A program made the position numbers and the translations under genes. A DNA stretch of 64,000 nucleotides from Paramecium pentaurelia (lineage: Eukaryota > Ciliophora > Oligohymenophorea > Peniculida > Parameciidae), in assembly GCA_905183005.1 (NCBI GenBank), contig CAJJDO010000153.1:111835-175834 (forward strand), read 5' to 3'. A model generated the notes under the pieces. That model saw only the letters and a list, made by a program, of their open reading frames with translations, was not told the origin of the DNA and searched no databases. Below are positions 1 through 11,212 of this stretch, in pieces. Position 1 is the first letter of the stretch, and the number at the start of each line of letters is the position of its first letter.

Positions 1-1033
1 TAATCATTAATCAGTTAAACTTACTTTTAATATTATTAAATACAAATATTTTTCTTGTGTATCATACATGATGATTTTTAATTATTTGTATTATAAAAGC
101 CAATAAAACATATTAATAATCATAAATTATCATTTTAAATCAGTTTCAATAATCAGATTATACTTTGAATATATCATTATATAAATTCAGATATATTTTT
201 TCTAATATTTTATTTAAAAATTACAAACAAAACAAGATATTATATATACTAGATATATTCATTATTTATCTGAATTAAAAAAGAATGCTTCATATTTAAT
301 GATCATTCTTTTTTTATTCATGAAGATTTAAAATAGTTTTATAAGCATTTCCAAAACATATGCATAATATTTTTTAAAAATAATTATAATTTTTGCCAAT
401 CATATTTCTTCAATTGTTTTGATTCAAGATATATTATCTTTTATATTTTATATGAAATTATTTTAACGATTTACATAATGGTTGTTGTATTTTAGAATAA
501 CAACAAGTATTTTTTTCATTAATTCTACTTATTTTGGTATATTCTGTTAAAATATAAATCTCTTACTAAATGAATTAAAAGAGTATTGATAAATTATAAA
601 AGATTATTAAATTAGATAAAAAATTATTATATAAAGAAAAAATAAAAAACCATATTTCATAGCAAATATTTCTTAAAATAAAATCTATTATTAGTAATTT
701 AACTTTTCAGTAAATTTTTATTATTGAATATTCAAATGAAAAATTTCAGGTGACTTTACTGAGATATCATAAATACAAGAAGTATTTTTAGTATAAATTA
801 GGTTCGAGATATGATAGTTAATTTTGAAAGATTTCTAAATAGAGCTTAAATTAAAGTTTTAAAAATAGGCTATAGAGAATAATATTGAATATTAATTGAT
901 AAGAGTTTAGGTGAATTTAAATAATTAATTGATAAAAAAGGAGAAATTAATAAGTATTAAACAAGATTTTATGATGATTAGACTTAATTATTTTTGAATA
1001 AATTGATTTTACAAAATTAAAAAAAAAGAATCA
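1..1033. other. Gene-free AT-rich left flank
   Basis: No convincing coding sequence on either strand. TGA is frequent in all plus frames and its complement is frequent on the minus strand. The only structured element is a perfect 11-bp inverted repeat at 277-287 and 304-314. The last part presumably contains the promoter of the kinase gene starting at 1034. Confidence 0.6.
277..314. repeat. Perfect 11-bp inverted repeat
   Basis: AAAAAAGAATG at 277-287 pairs exactly with CATTCTTTTTT at 304-314 across a 16-nt loop. It could form a hairpin in RNA or single-stranded DNA. It lies in non-coding sequence more than 700 bp from the next gene. With this AT content a chance origin is possible, but the arm includes a G and a C. 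Confidence 0.5.
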
Positions 1034-2694
1034 ATGAATTTACCAAAAATTTCTTTTTTTGATGATCCAAAATCAAATTTATGGATTAAAGAAGTATTAT
1101 AAGCATCAGATCCAATAATTAGTGGAACACTGTTAAAAAATTCTAAATTAGGAATTCAAAAAGAAAGCAACTATTTTCTATAGGATGGAAAACTTGCTTG
1201 TTAACAGAAATATATAGATCTAGAAAATGCTACTCTGGAGAAAATAAAAAATATAGGATTTAAATTAACAAAGAATCGTAAATCGGTTGAGTTACTTACT
1301 CATAATGAACAAGCTTAGGGAATGTGGTATAATTAGCTTAAATAGTCTTGCGTTTAGAGAGGGTTCAATAATGTGTACTCCATAAATAAACTGATTGGGA
1401 AAGGAAATTTTGCAAAGGTAAAGCATTATCGAATAAGTAAAGGTGTACAGTGCATCCAAAAAAGGTGATCACTCTATGTATGCTGTAAAGGCCTTCGATA
1501 AGCTAAAATTTTAAGATATTAGAATTGACAAGGTAAATTAAATGTATAATTATAGCCTGCTTTGATTAAAGAATTATCAATAATGAGAAAGATGGAATTT
1601 GTGGGTGTGATAAAATTACATGAAGTTTTTGAGAATGATAATTACATATTTTTGGTATGTGAATTACTTGAGGGAGGGGAGTTGTTTAATTAAATGAAAG
1701 GTAAAGCATATGATGAGAAAACTGTTGCTCATATAATGTTTAGAATTTTGCAATCTATTGATTACATCCATTCAGTTGGGATCTTGCATAGAGACATAAA
1801 GGTAACGAAAGTAATTTAAATTTAGCCAGAGAATTTGATACTCAGATCAAAAAGGGAGATGGCTGATGTGGTGATTGCAGATTTTGGATTGGCTGATTTT
1901 TATAATGCTGATGGAGATTATATGTTTAAGCGTTGTGGAACTCCTGGTTATGTTGCTCCTGAGTTACTTTAAGATAAAATTTATGATTATAAGATAGATA
2001 TCTTTAGTGCAGGAGTGCTTATGTTTATCATGTTGACTGGTCAATCTCCATTCAAAGCCAAGTCATATGATGAAATAGTGATGAAAAATTATCATTGTTA
2101 GATAGAATTCAGTCTAATTAATAATCAACCTCTAAGTGAAGAAGCTGTTCATCTCTTAACTTCATTACTCGAAAAGAATCCAGATTTAAGAATTAGTTCT
2201 GAACTTGCTTTACAACACCCTTGGTTTTAGAAGTAAGCAGATCATAAATTAATCTTGTAAATTTTTATTTAATTTTACAAGAGCGGACGCTTACCCTAGA
2301 CATAAAAAGAACTCTTAATTATATGCAAAAACACCGTTGATGGGATAAGAATTAAACTAATCTATCACTTCGACTCCACTAAGCGTTACTCCTTAAATGA
2401 GGAGTAAATCTAATACAACAGATATACAAAGAGAAGAATAACTTTCGTCTACTTCAAGATAGTAGAGCTAATCATTGAAAATTTAAAAATAAGAATGCAT
2501 TTTAGAAGAAAATGATTATAATGTTAATGAAGAAGATGACATTCCACATAGTAATCAAATTAAAATGTATCAAATCCAGCCAAAATTGAAAAAAAGTATT
2601 TATCTAATCAAATTTATTAGATTAAGAGGAATAATAATTAAAACAAATTGTTGAAACTGCTAATAATAAAGGGTTACTCTAATATAAAGTTTGA
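1034..2694 (+). CDS. PH-like domain plus CaMK-type Ser/Thr protein kinase
   Basis: A 513-residue protein from six exons; introns at 1443-1464, 1533-1555, 1802-1825, 2257-2281 and 2596-2620. Residues about 30-110 resemble a PH domain (GTLLKNSKLG opening, WYNQL at the end of its last helix). The kinase domain follows: glycine loop GKGNFAKV, lysine in AVKAF, catalytic HRDIK|PENL split by an intron, DFGLADF, GTPGYVAPE and HPWF at the end. All catalytic residues are present, so an active kinase of the CDPK/CaMK branch is likely. The C-terminal tail of about 130 residues is Q/S/N-rich and shows no EF-hand, so this is not a canonical CDPK. The first intron begins GTG rather than GTA. The start is the first Met of the open frame. 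Substrate unknown. Confidence 0.85.
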
Positions 2695-2827
2695 ATAAAT
2701 TAAGAGTATTTTGTATTTAAAAATACAAAAATTATTTATAAATTTTTAGTTTTATAAAGAAATCTAGAAAATTCTTCATTTTAACAGCAAAATACACGCA
2801 AGAGAATTAATATTTAAAAAAAAAATC

Positions 2828-4680
2828 ATGAAATTCTTCTTATTACTAGCTCTGACTCTTGTCATTATTTCGACAGAACAAATTCCAGAAGTTGATGGAA
2901 TATTGCAATTAAGTCGTAGAAACTTTTAATAGGCTTTGGATGAGCATCCAAGATTATTGGTCAAATTTTATATTGATACTTGTGGATACTGGTATTGAAT
3001 ATCAATTGATCTTAAGCTAAAAAATGAAGCCTGTATTTATTCAATTGGCTTAAAGATTGAAGGAATATGGATTTGTATTAGGAGAAGTTAATGCTTAAGA
3101 AAGTAAATCATTAGCAGCTAAGCATGATGCTAAAGCTTATCCAACATTGAAATTGTTTAGAAATGGAGTATCACATGATTTTCCAAATTCTTCTGATTCT
3201 TTAGAAATGTTATTTGAATTTGCTCTATAACATTCTTATGGACCAATAACAAAATTATAGACTTAAGAAGAGGTATATTAATATTTAACATTTGATTAGA
3301 TTGATTTGTTTTTGAAAAGATCAAATATTGCAGTTCTTAAATATGTAAATGATTAAGCTGATTTATCAAGTGTAAGTTTGGATCATATATAAGTGAGATT
3401 TGGAATAGTGGAAAATAGTTAACTATAATAAGGTTATCCTCATAAATATACATTAATAAATAAGGATATTGAGAAGCCAATTCATTATAATGGTGATATA
3501 GATGGGTTATCAGAATTCATTTCAACAAAAGGGTATCCACTTGTATTCTCTTTGAATGAAGAGGAATTCATGAAAGTAGAAAGTGATAAGAAACCTTTAA
3601 TTGGATTTGCAGGATAAAAGAATGGAGTTCTTCATAAAAGATTAAAATATATTGCTGAACAATATGCTAATTCAACTAGATTTGTGATAATAGACCCATA
3701 ACTCGAATTATGTAACAGAAGATTTGAATATTTGATTAAATAAAGTTAGGTTGCTTAGAATACAATATATTACTATGATTATGAGTATATATATTTATTT
3801 ATGTTTTAGAACCAAGAAAACAACTACAACAACATTTAATGATGATTCAGTTGGATCATTAAAGAAGGCTATTGATTCTTTAATAGAAGAAGTAACAGCT
3901 CCAAAAAGAGAAGCAGAAAGATTAGCAAAATTAATAAAAGGTGATGGTTAAGTACATAAATTGACAAAAGAAAATTTCATAGAATAAGTATTTGAAAATC
4001 ATAGACATATATTTGTTAAATTCTATGCTCCATGGTGTGGTCATTGTTAATCTTTAGCACCTACTTTTGAGAAATTGGCTTAAGAGTTAAATAGGGATGA
4101 TATAGTAATTGCTGAAGTAGATCATACAGCAAATCAAATTGATGATATTCCTATTGAAGGATATCCTACTTTATATCTATTTAAATAAGAAGGTGATACT
4201 AAAACAAGAAAGGAATATGAGGGAGACAGATCTTTCTAAGGGATGAAAGCTTTCTTAGAAAGAAATTTAGGTAAAGTTGAGAGTGGAGAAAAGAAATAAC
4301 CTGAATTCAGTGAAATAAAGAATGAAGGCACAGTTATTTCTTTAACAAGTGAAAACTTTGATCATGTTGTTTTGAATAGCAAATAAGATGTATTAGTAAA
4401 GTTCTTTGCTCCTTGGTGTGGGCATTGTAAAGCTATGGCAGAATCCTATAAGGAGCTAGCTTAGAATTTGAAAGATAACTAGAATGTACTTATTGCTGAA
4501 ATGGATTGGACTACTCATTAAACAAGTGCTGTTGAAATAAAAGGATTCCCTACATTAATATTCTTTAAGAAAGGATAAGATAAACCAGAACAAATAAAGT
4601 ATCAGTCAGCTAGAACAGCTGAAGCCTTAGCTAAGTTTATAGAAGACAACAATAGTTTTGTAAAGAAAGAAGATTTGTGA
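2828..4680 (+). CDS. Protein disulfide isomerase with three CxxC thioredoxin sites
   Basis: A 600-residue ER oxidoreductase; introns at 2992-3016 and 3785-3809. A hydrophobic signal peptide covers residues 1-17 (MKFFLLLALTLVII). The first thioredoxin-like domain has CGYC near residue 51, and the intron splits the codon of its second Cys. A non-catalytic, b-like region of about 230 residues follows, then two typical catalytic domains with APWCGHC near residues 386 and 512. The protein ends in KKEDL, plausibly a KDEL-type ER retention signal. It would form and isomerise disulfides in secreted proteins. With three active sites it resembles ERp72-like PDIs rather than the classical two-site enzyme. 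It lies 133 bp after the kinase and converges on MetAP2, with 125 bp between the two stops. Confidence 0.93.
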
Positions 4681-4805
4681 TTAAGTAAATTTGTTATAAT
4701 TAAAATATACAATTTATATTAATTTTATTCTATATGAAGAAAAGAGTATAAGAATCATATAAAAAACTGATGGATATTGTTATATTTACATAGATACATA
4801 TTAAT

Positions 4806-6300
4806 TCAATAATCATCACCTCTAGAAAGGACTTCTATACAGCTTGGCTTTAAGAATATAGTATGTTCATATTATGATACATAGGAACCTCTGATATCAC
4901 AAAGGGGAGGGTATCTATGAAATGATTTATTATTTATACGGGTTAACAATTCCTAAATCACATAGATTTTTCAATCCCAATAAATAATTGGATTAGCCAT
5001 CTCTATCTAGGAATCTTCTGCAGAATGCCAAAGTATCATAATGATTATCTATGTGAGTTAAGAGTGATTTAGCTTTTGGAACTCTAACAGCTGTAGGTTT
5101 TGCATAGAAATCTTTCATATAATGTGAGCATTCCAAATCTTCATTTACATATCCTTTTCCAGTTGATCCAAATGTTTCAATTGCATATAATTCTCCTTCT
5201 TTCATTAAAGTATTATCATTTGATTTGACAATTGGAACACTTTTACCCCCATGAATATGATATTTACATATCAAATGTCCATTTAAATTTTTAACTGATT
5301 TAACTTTATAAACTTTTCCTCCAATTTCAACTTCATAACTTTCCATAGTTTCTTATATTGCTGCTCCAACATCTCCTAATCTAACATCAATTCCAGAATT
5401 TTTGATTCCAGTATCAGTTGCATCTTTAGCTGCTTATAATAAAGTATCATAAACTGGATTAAATGCAACAGTAAATGCACAATCTATAATCCATCCATCT
5501 ACTTATGTTCCAAAATCTATTTTGCAAACATCATCATATCCTAATATTGTATTATCTCCATTATTTGGTGTATAATGAGCTGCACAGAAATTTAAAGAAC
5601 AACCTGTTGGAAATGCTATACCTGCATTTAATCCATTTTCCTCTACTAAATATCTATTCATATTTTCCAATTTCTCACATATATCTATCAATCTATATAT
5701 ATATATATATTAATAAATACTTGTTTCCTGGTTTCAACAATTTAGCTTAAGCATATTATCTTACTTATCTATGACATTCAGCTGCCTTTCTCAAAGATTA
5801 TAATTAATGTTCATGAATCAAGTCCTTTTCTCTCATTTCATCTTTACTAATTCTTGATGACTTTTCACCCAAATATGGAATTTCTTAACCTTTTGGATAA
5901 ACAGCTTAAGGAAACTATTTGGAAACTGGAATTGTTGGTGGTTGAGTTTGTTTCCATTCCTTCTCTTCCCAATTTCCTAATTTTCTGATACCAGAATTAT
6001 CGACGAATCTTGAATTAGTCTTTGAATATAATTATAAATATATACAATGGGATCTCCTTCATTATAATCTGGTCCCAATTATTTTTTCTTATCTTCTATT
6101 ACTTATTGTTATTATTATTGTATTTATTACTATTTTTAGGCTTCTTAATTTTATTATATTAATTAATCTAAAAAGTCATCATCTGAATCAGCATCCTTCT
6201 GATTCTTTTTGTTATTACCTTTAGCTTCCTTCTTTTTATTTTTGTTCTTTTATGCTTTTTTACTTTGATCTTATTGTTTAGCTTCCTCTTTGGAAATCAT
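4806..6300 (-). CDS. MAP2: Methionine aminopeptidase 2 (MetAP2)
   Basis: A 471-residue cytosolic metalloprotease that removes the initiator Met from nascent proteins. Introns at 4915-4939, 5693-5720 and 6020-6045. The N-terminus is Lys-rich followed by an acidic and poly-Gln stretch (residues 1-75), as in other MetAP2 proteins where this part binds ribosomes or eIF2. The catalytic core has the expected ligands: His in CAAHYTPN, Asp in KIDFGT and IIDCAFT, His in YHIHGGKSVP, Glu in AIETFGS and Glu in QYEHT. It ends in the family's typical SRGDDY. The insertion between catalytic blocks and overall length fit type 2, not type 1. Many glutamines are TAA/TAG, so standard-code translation breaks it into fragments. 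Confidence 0.96.
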
Positions 6301-7447
6301 AAATTAATTATTAATAAAAATAATTCATTTATGTGATTAATATAATATTAAATAATAAATCATATCTTATGTACTTACTTTACAGAGTATATCCCTATTA
6401 ACTATTCATTCATTTTAAGTTTAAGTTTATATATATTATTTTTTAATTAATACATTATTCTTTATTGTAGATTGCTTTTCATATATTATAAAATAAATTC
6501 ATTTGAAAAATAATATAATTTTATATAATCATTTTTTATAACATTAATACTACATTCATATTATGAAAAACCTTAGTGTCTTTTTTTCAACTGTATCCAT
6601 TTTAGAGGTTATGTGTTAATTAAGTTTTTTTCTTATGGTTTCTTTTTATATAATTATTCATTGTTATTCTTACTTTTTATATTTAATATTATAATTAATA
6701 GGATTTAAAAACTAAAATAAAATCAAGATTAGATCTATATATGATTAATACTAGCATATTAATAGAATAAATTAACAAAAAATATAAATTCAATATTATA
6801 TTTATAGATATAATTTTGTTTTAAGTTAAAATAGAAAGTATTTAATTTCTTAATTCTTTTATTGACAAATTGAATATTAACAATCACTTAATTAAAAATT
6901 TATCAATTATTTACTTTTAATCAAATAATCTGATGTATTGAATATTCACTAATTTATAACTCATTTATGTTTTAGACTATAACTAAGAAACACTTTTAAT
7001 ATACTCAAACTAGTAGTTCTCTATCCTTTATAAATAAATCATTTTACTTTTTAAGAATAGATTTTTCATACTATGAAGATTTTTTAAAGCTACTATCAAA
7101 TCAAATAAATGAAAGTCTTGAATTTTTTAAAGATTATTATCTTTAGATGATTACATAGTTAAAAAATATTAGACCTAAATCTCATCAGAAATCATTTCAA
7201 TCACATATCTCATATTTCTATAAATATTTCAAGTAATCATATATCATTTATCATCAAATCAATAATGTAAGTTCAGGAATTACTAAAAAGAATCAAATTA
7301 AAAGTAGAGATTGCAGGAACTAATTGTAAGAAATGCAGATCTGCTTCTTTATATGTTATGTTAAGAATTTAAATTTAGACTTATTATCATATAAGTTATT
7401 TATATCTAATGCATAAGTCATATAATATTGACATTTCACTTCCAAAA
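6301..7447. other. Non-coding AT-rich region
   Basis: Upstream flank of MetAP2 and downstream flank of the small secreted protein gene. Short open frames on both strands lack recognisable motifs and have the Y/N/I/L composition expected from random AT-rich sequence. A 70-odd-codon plus-strand frame from 7265 is discussed among rejected items. Confidence 0.55.
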
Positions 7448-7815
7448 TCATTTACCATCTAATAAATATTCATACAATTATGATTATGGTGTCTATTCAC
7501 AATTTGAATATGCACAGTCAATCAAATTATAAGAATTTTCATTCTTTTTCAAACAGGCTAACAAATTTATTAATATTTTGAATTACATAGAACATTAGAA
7601 AATGGTTTACTTTTGCTACCTTATTTAGGTGGCTTATCAACTTTGGGTCTGCATTTATTCAATTATAATTAACAAGCCATGTCATCGTAACATAATTTCA
7701 ATTATTCTGGACATTTCTCTCTTATACATTGTTGTGTCTGTTCATTAAAATGGATTCTTTTGCTCAATAAAATTGTCATGATTGACAATAAAATTGCAAT
7801 TTAAATTAGTTTCAT
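7448..7815 (-). CDS. Small secreted cysteine-rich protein
   Basis: A 112-residue predicted secreted protein, two exons, intron at 7558-7586 (29 nt). It starts with a clear signal peptide (MKLIQIAILLSIMTILL). The mature part has nine Cys in patterns such as CIREKCPEQLKLC, MACQLQLNKC, SCLKKN and DCAYSNC. This spacing recalls the small disulfide-rich secreted and surface proteins of Paramecium, probably stabilised by four disulfides. No family could be assigned. The intron is supported because the frame closes only when it is removed, joining two Cys-rich halves. It is isolated, with about 1 kb of non-coding sequence on each side. Role unknown; it could be exocytotic, matrix or defensive. Confidence 0.72.
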
Positions 7816-8771
7816 ATTTTTTAAATATTGAATAAAAAGACAATAGTATAATATCAGGCCTATCATTGTAATATTTTGCAATCATGGTTCATGCATATAA
7901 AGTATTCATCATTATTAATTAAATATATTGATTATTTTTAATATAATGTCTTTAATCAATTTGTGATTATATGGGACCATTAATTTTTTTCATATTGTCA
8001 ACTCAGTAATTATTTCAATTAATGTTATTACTTATCACAAACCTGAGTTATTATTGTATCTTTAATACTATTTCATATATTATAAAACTAAGTTAACCGG
8101 TTCTTAAGAATCTTATTTACTTTTCACAATTTATTTTGTAATTAATTGATTATATAAGGGAAATAAGTTTAAATAAATTACAACTTTACCTTTAAATCAA
8201 TTATTGAAACATATATTTGATAAAAAGATATGGGTTTACTCATTTTTTTTAAATAAATAATAAAGAATAATGACTTATTAATTATTAATATTTGCTTACC
8301 TTAGATTTATTTAAATGTGCATAAAATAATACTCTAAATAAGAATGGAATATAAGCAAGTAAATAAATATGAATTATATTTATATATATTTATAACGAGA
8401 AAAAATTTTCTATAAATTAAAAAAGACTTTCAATTATTTAAAAGATATATTTGGAATTGTTAATCATAATGTATCTTTATTATTGATAATTTTCTAATCT
8501 AAAAATATTCTTTAGACAATAAATTAAAGTAAATTATACTATATTTTCTATATTTTCTAAAGTATTTCTCTCAGCTATTCCATTAATTCCTTCTCATAAT
8601 AATTATTTTTGGGATTCTAAGTTTATAAGGTGTCAGATAAAGTTCAAATAATGAGAAAAGTTTACATATTTGTTAAAGTTTGACTACTAAGATGTTGCCT
8701 CTTTTATGGAATTTATTTTCAGTAATATTTCAATATTTAATGTTAATTGATAATATATTATGATTAGAATT
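7816..8771. other. Non-coding AT-rich region
   Basis: No open frame on either strand shows coding character. It separates two small minus-strand genes and should contain the promoter of the Cys-rich protein at its left end. Confidence 0.55.
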
Positions 8772-9286
8772 TCAACATTAGACTGTTTTACAATATATAT
8801 TACGATTAATTTGAGATCTTAGTTTTTTATTTTCTTTATGCAATATATTTAACTCTTAGATTATAGATTTAAGATCTTTTTTTTAGACAGGTTAGGGTCT
8901 AGGAGTTTGAGATAGATATGGACTAGGCTTTCTAATATAAGTGAATTTATTGTTTTATTTAGCTAATTTTTGTAGTAGAAATTTATCTTTGGTAAATCTA
9001 GAAATATCTAAATACCTATTGATTTAAGCATTTGACCATAGATCACATATATTCATTGTTCCTTTAGGATACAATATAATATGAAACCTGTTCTTTATAA
9101 ATTTGTGCCTTTTTAAAATTGCTTTATATATATATTTTCTTATCTTTCTTCTGTTTTGAATGCAAATTTGAGATAAGTTAATTCATTTTCTTTCAAAAGT
9201 TCATTAAAATCCATCAATTTTTTACTTCTTTCTTATTCTATTGAATGAAGTAAAGCTGCTCTGAAACGAGGACTATCTTATTTCAT
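8772..9286 (-). CDS. Conserved-looking hypothetical basic protein
   Basis: A 162-residue protein with one 26-nt intron (9062-9087) that begins GTTTC. It is rich in K, R, Q and N. Residues 1-45 (MKQDSPRFRAALLHSIEQ...) are helical and charged. A Pro-rich patch (KPSPYLSQTPRPQP) precedes a short predicted coiled coil (IIQELNILHKENKKL) near the end. No domain recognised. Composition differs clearly from the surrounding intergenic DNA, and the intron restores one long frame, which supports a real gene. It is divergent from the eS1 gene with 94 bp between start codons, so the two may share a promoter. Confidence 0.6.
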
Positions 9287-9380
9287 AATATGTAAAATAA
9301 TTTATATTTATTTAATGACCCAGATGAGAGAGAGATAATAAATTTTTTGAAAAAATTAAAAAAAATCAAAATCTTTTTGC
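9287..9380. promoter_or_regulatory. Short divergent promoter region
   Basis: 94 bp between the start codons of the minus-strand basic protein and the plus-strand eS1 gene. It must hold the 5' control elements of a highly expressed ribosomal protein gene, at least partly. No conserved box was recognised. Confidence 0.45.
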
Positions 9381-10279
9381 ATGACTCAAGGAAAGAATAA
9401 GAAATTAGGAAAGAAGAAGGGATAAAAGAAAACAATTGACCCATTAGCTAGAAAGGAATGGTTTGAATTAACAGCACCTGTACCCTTCAGTGCTGGTGGA
9501 TTTGGCTATACATGCATTAATAAATCTGCAGGAACAGGTATTTGATTATAAATAAAGTTTTAAGTTGTGGCTACCGAAGCAATTAAAGGAAGAGTGGTTG
9601 AAGCATCTTTAGCTGACCTTTAAGGATAATCAGATTAGATGGCATGGAGAAAAGTGAAATTGATTATAGATGATGTTGAAGGTACAAGATGTAGAACATC
9701 CTTCTATGGTCTTGATTCAACAAAGGATAAGATCTTCGGTATGATTAAAAAGCGATAAACTTTGATTGAAGTATTTTAGTTTATCATTCTTTTAGACTTA
9801 AGTTGAAGCCAGATCTCAAGATGGATATATCCTCAGAATCTTTGTTATTGCATTTACTAAGTCAATTAAAAATCAATAAAGAAAAACAACATATGCTTAA
9901 AGAAGTCAAATCAAAGACATCAGAAAGAAGATTGTCGAAATTGTCCTTAAGGAAGTCTCTAAAAAATCAATTACCTAATTGCTTAACTTCTTCAATCAAG
10001 AGACTCTTGCCAAAGAAATTGGAAAAGCTACCAGAGCTATTTTCCCATTGTAAAACATTACATTGAGAAAAGTCAAATTAGTCAAGAGACCCAAGGTTGA
10101 TGGTATATATGTTAAATTAATTAACTCTAGCTTAAAAATTGAGAGAATTTTATGATGATTCTTAAAGATCAAAGACATCTTAAGTTAGAAGAAAAGGATA
10201 AGCTGAAGATTAAACTGCTCTTAATCTTATTAAATAAGGAGAAATTGACAAAGAATAAGCATAAGTCTAATAAGAATGA
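9381..10279 (+). CDS. RPS3A: Ribosomal protein eS1 (S3A)
   Basis: A 272-residue small-subunit ribosomal protein near the mRNA exit; human S3A has about 264 residues. Introns at 9538-9564, 9771-9795 and 10103-10130. Family landmarks are clear: basic N-terminus KKGQKKTIDPLARKEW, GRVVEASLADLQ, then RKVKLIIDDVEGTRCRTSFYG, and a long basic C-terminal half including IRDIRKK-type repeats and LRKVKLVKRPK. The acidic/Gln-rich C-terminus ends shortly after KQGEIDKEQ. The first and third introns split codons. It lies 126 bp upstream of another ribosomal protein gene, in the same orientation. Confidence 0.96.
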
Positions 10280-10405
10280 TATATTACAGTATAAACAATA
10301 GTACATATATAATATTAACAAATTATTTATTATTATATTTAATATCTTCAATCTGATAATATTTCAAATATAAAGATTTTTTTTATTTTAATTTGAGGAA
10401 ATAAG

Positions 10406-11040
10406 ATGTCTTAATAAGCTCAAAAGGGTGGTAAAGGAGCATAACCTAAAACAGATGCTAAATAATAACCTGCAGCTTAAACAAAAGTTGCTAAACCATA
10501 AGAAACTAAAGAAAATGTGATGAGAAAAATTAGAATTGAAAAATTAATGGTTCATATTTGTGCTGGTGAATCAGGAGATAAATTGACTAAGGCTGCTAAA
10601 GTCTTAGAAGACCTTACAGGATAAAAGCCTGTATTTGGTAAAGCAAGATATACAGTGAGATCATTTGGTATCAGAAGAAATGAAAAGATCTCTGTCTTTT
10701 GCACAATCAGAGGTGATTAAGCAAGAGATATTCTTGTTAGAGGTTTAAGAGTTAAAGAAATGGAATTAAAGAAGAGAAACTTTTCTGATTCAGGAAACTT
10801 TGGATTTGGTATTCAAGAACATATTGATTTGGGATTAAAATATGATCCATATACAGGTATTCTATTAATATAATATCAATAGGTATCTTCGGTATGGATT
10901 TCTATGTAGTCTTATCTAGACCAGGACTTAGAGTTGCTCAAAGAAAATCAAGAAATTCTAGATTAGGCACATAATAAAGAGTAACTAAAAAAGAAGCAGT
11001 TGAATGGTTCAAATAAACCTTTGAAGGAAATGTCTATTGA
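10406..11040 (+). CDS. RPL11: Ribosomal protein uL5 (L11)
   Basis: A 202-residue large-subunit protein that contacts 5S rRNA at the central protuberance. One intron at 10857-10882. Conserved segments: ENVMRKIRIEKLMVHICAGESGDKL, LTGQKPVFGKARYTVRSFGIRRNEKI, GNFGFGIQEHIDLG, KYDPYTGIFGMDFYVVL and the C-terminal VTKKEAVEWF. The N-terminus carries an extra 30 residues or so rich in Q, A, K and G compared with animal L11. Many of its glutamines are TAA, for example two adjacent ones just before RVTKK. Confidence 0.97.
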
Positions 11041-11212
11041 TACAATACAATATTACATTAAATACATATAAAATGCTTTATATTTATCTATTATATTATT
11101 ATATCCACTATATATTTCTTTTCTATATTTTATTTAGTCTATTCTCTACATCTATTAAAATTGTTAACATCAAAATATTACTTTAATGTATTCTTTAATT
11201 AATTATTATATA

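Noticed and set aside
5505..5750. Plus-strand ORF of 81 codons
   Set aside because: Antisense to MetAP2 exons and an intron; no independent support.
7265..7495. Plus-strand frame of about 75 codons with KCRSAS-like basic/Cys segment
   Set aside because: It overlaps the 3' end of the Cys-rich minus-strand gene, does not extend through plausible introns and is too short to distinguish from chance.
9803..10351. Plus and minus standard-code ORFs within and after the eS1 gene
   Set aside because: Out-of-frame or antisense shadows of eS1 exons and intergenic sequence; the eS1 frame explains the region.
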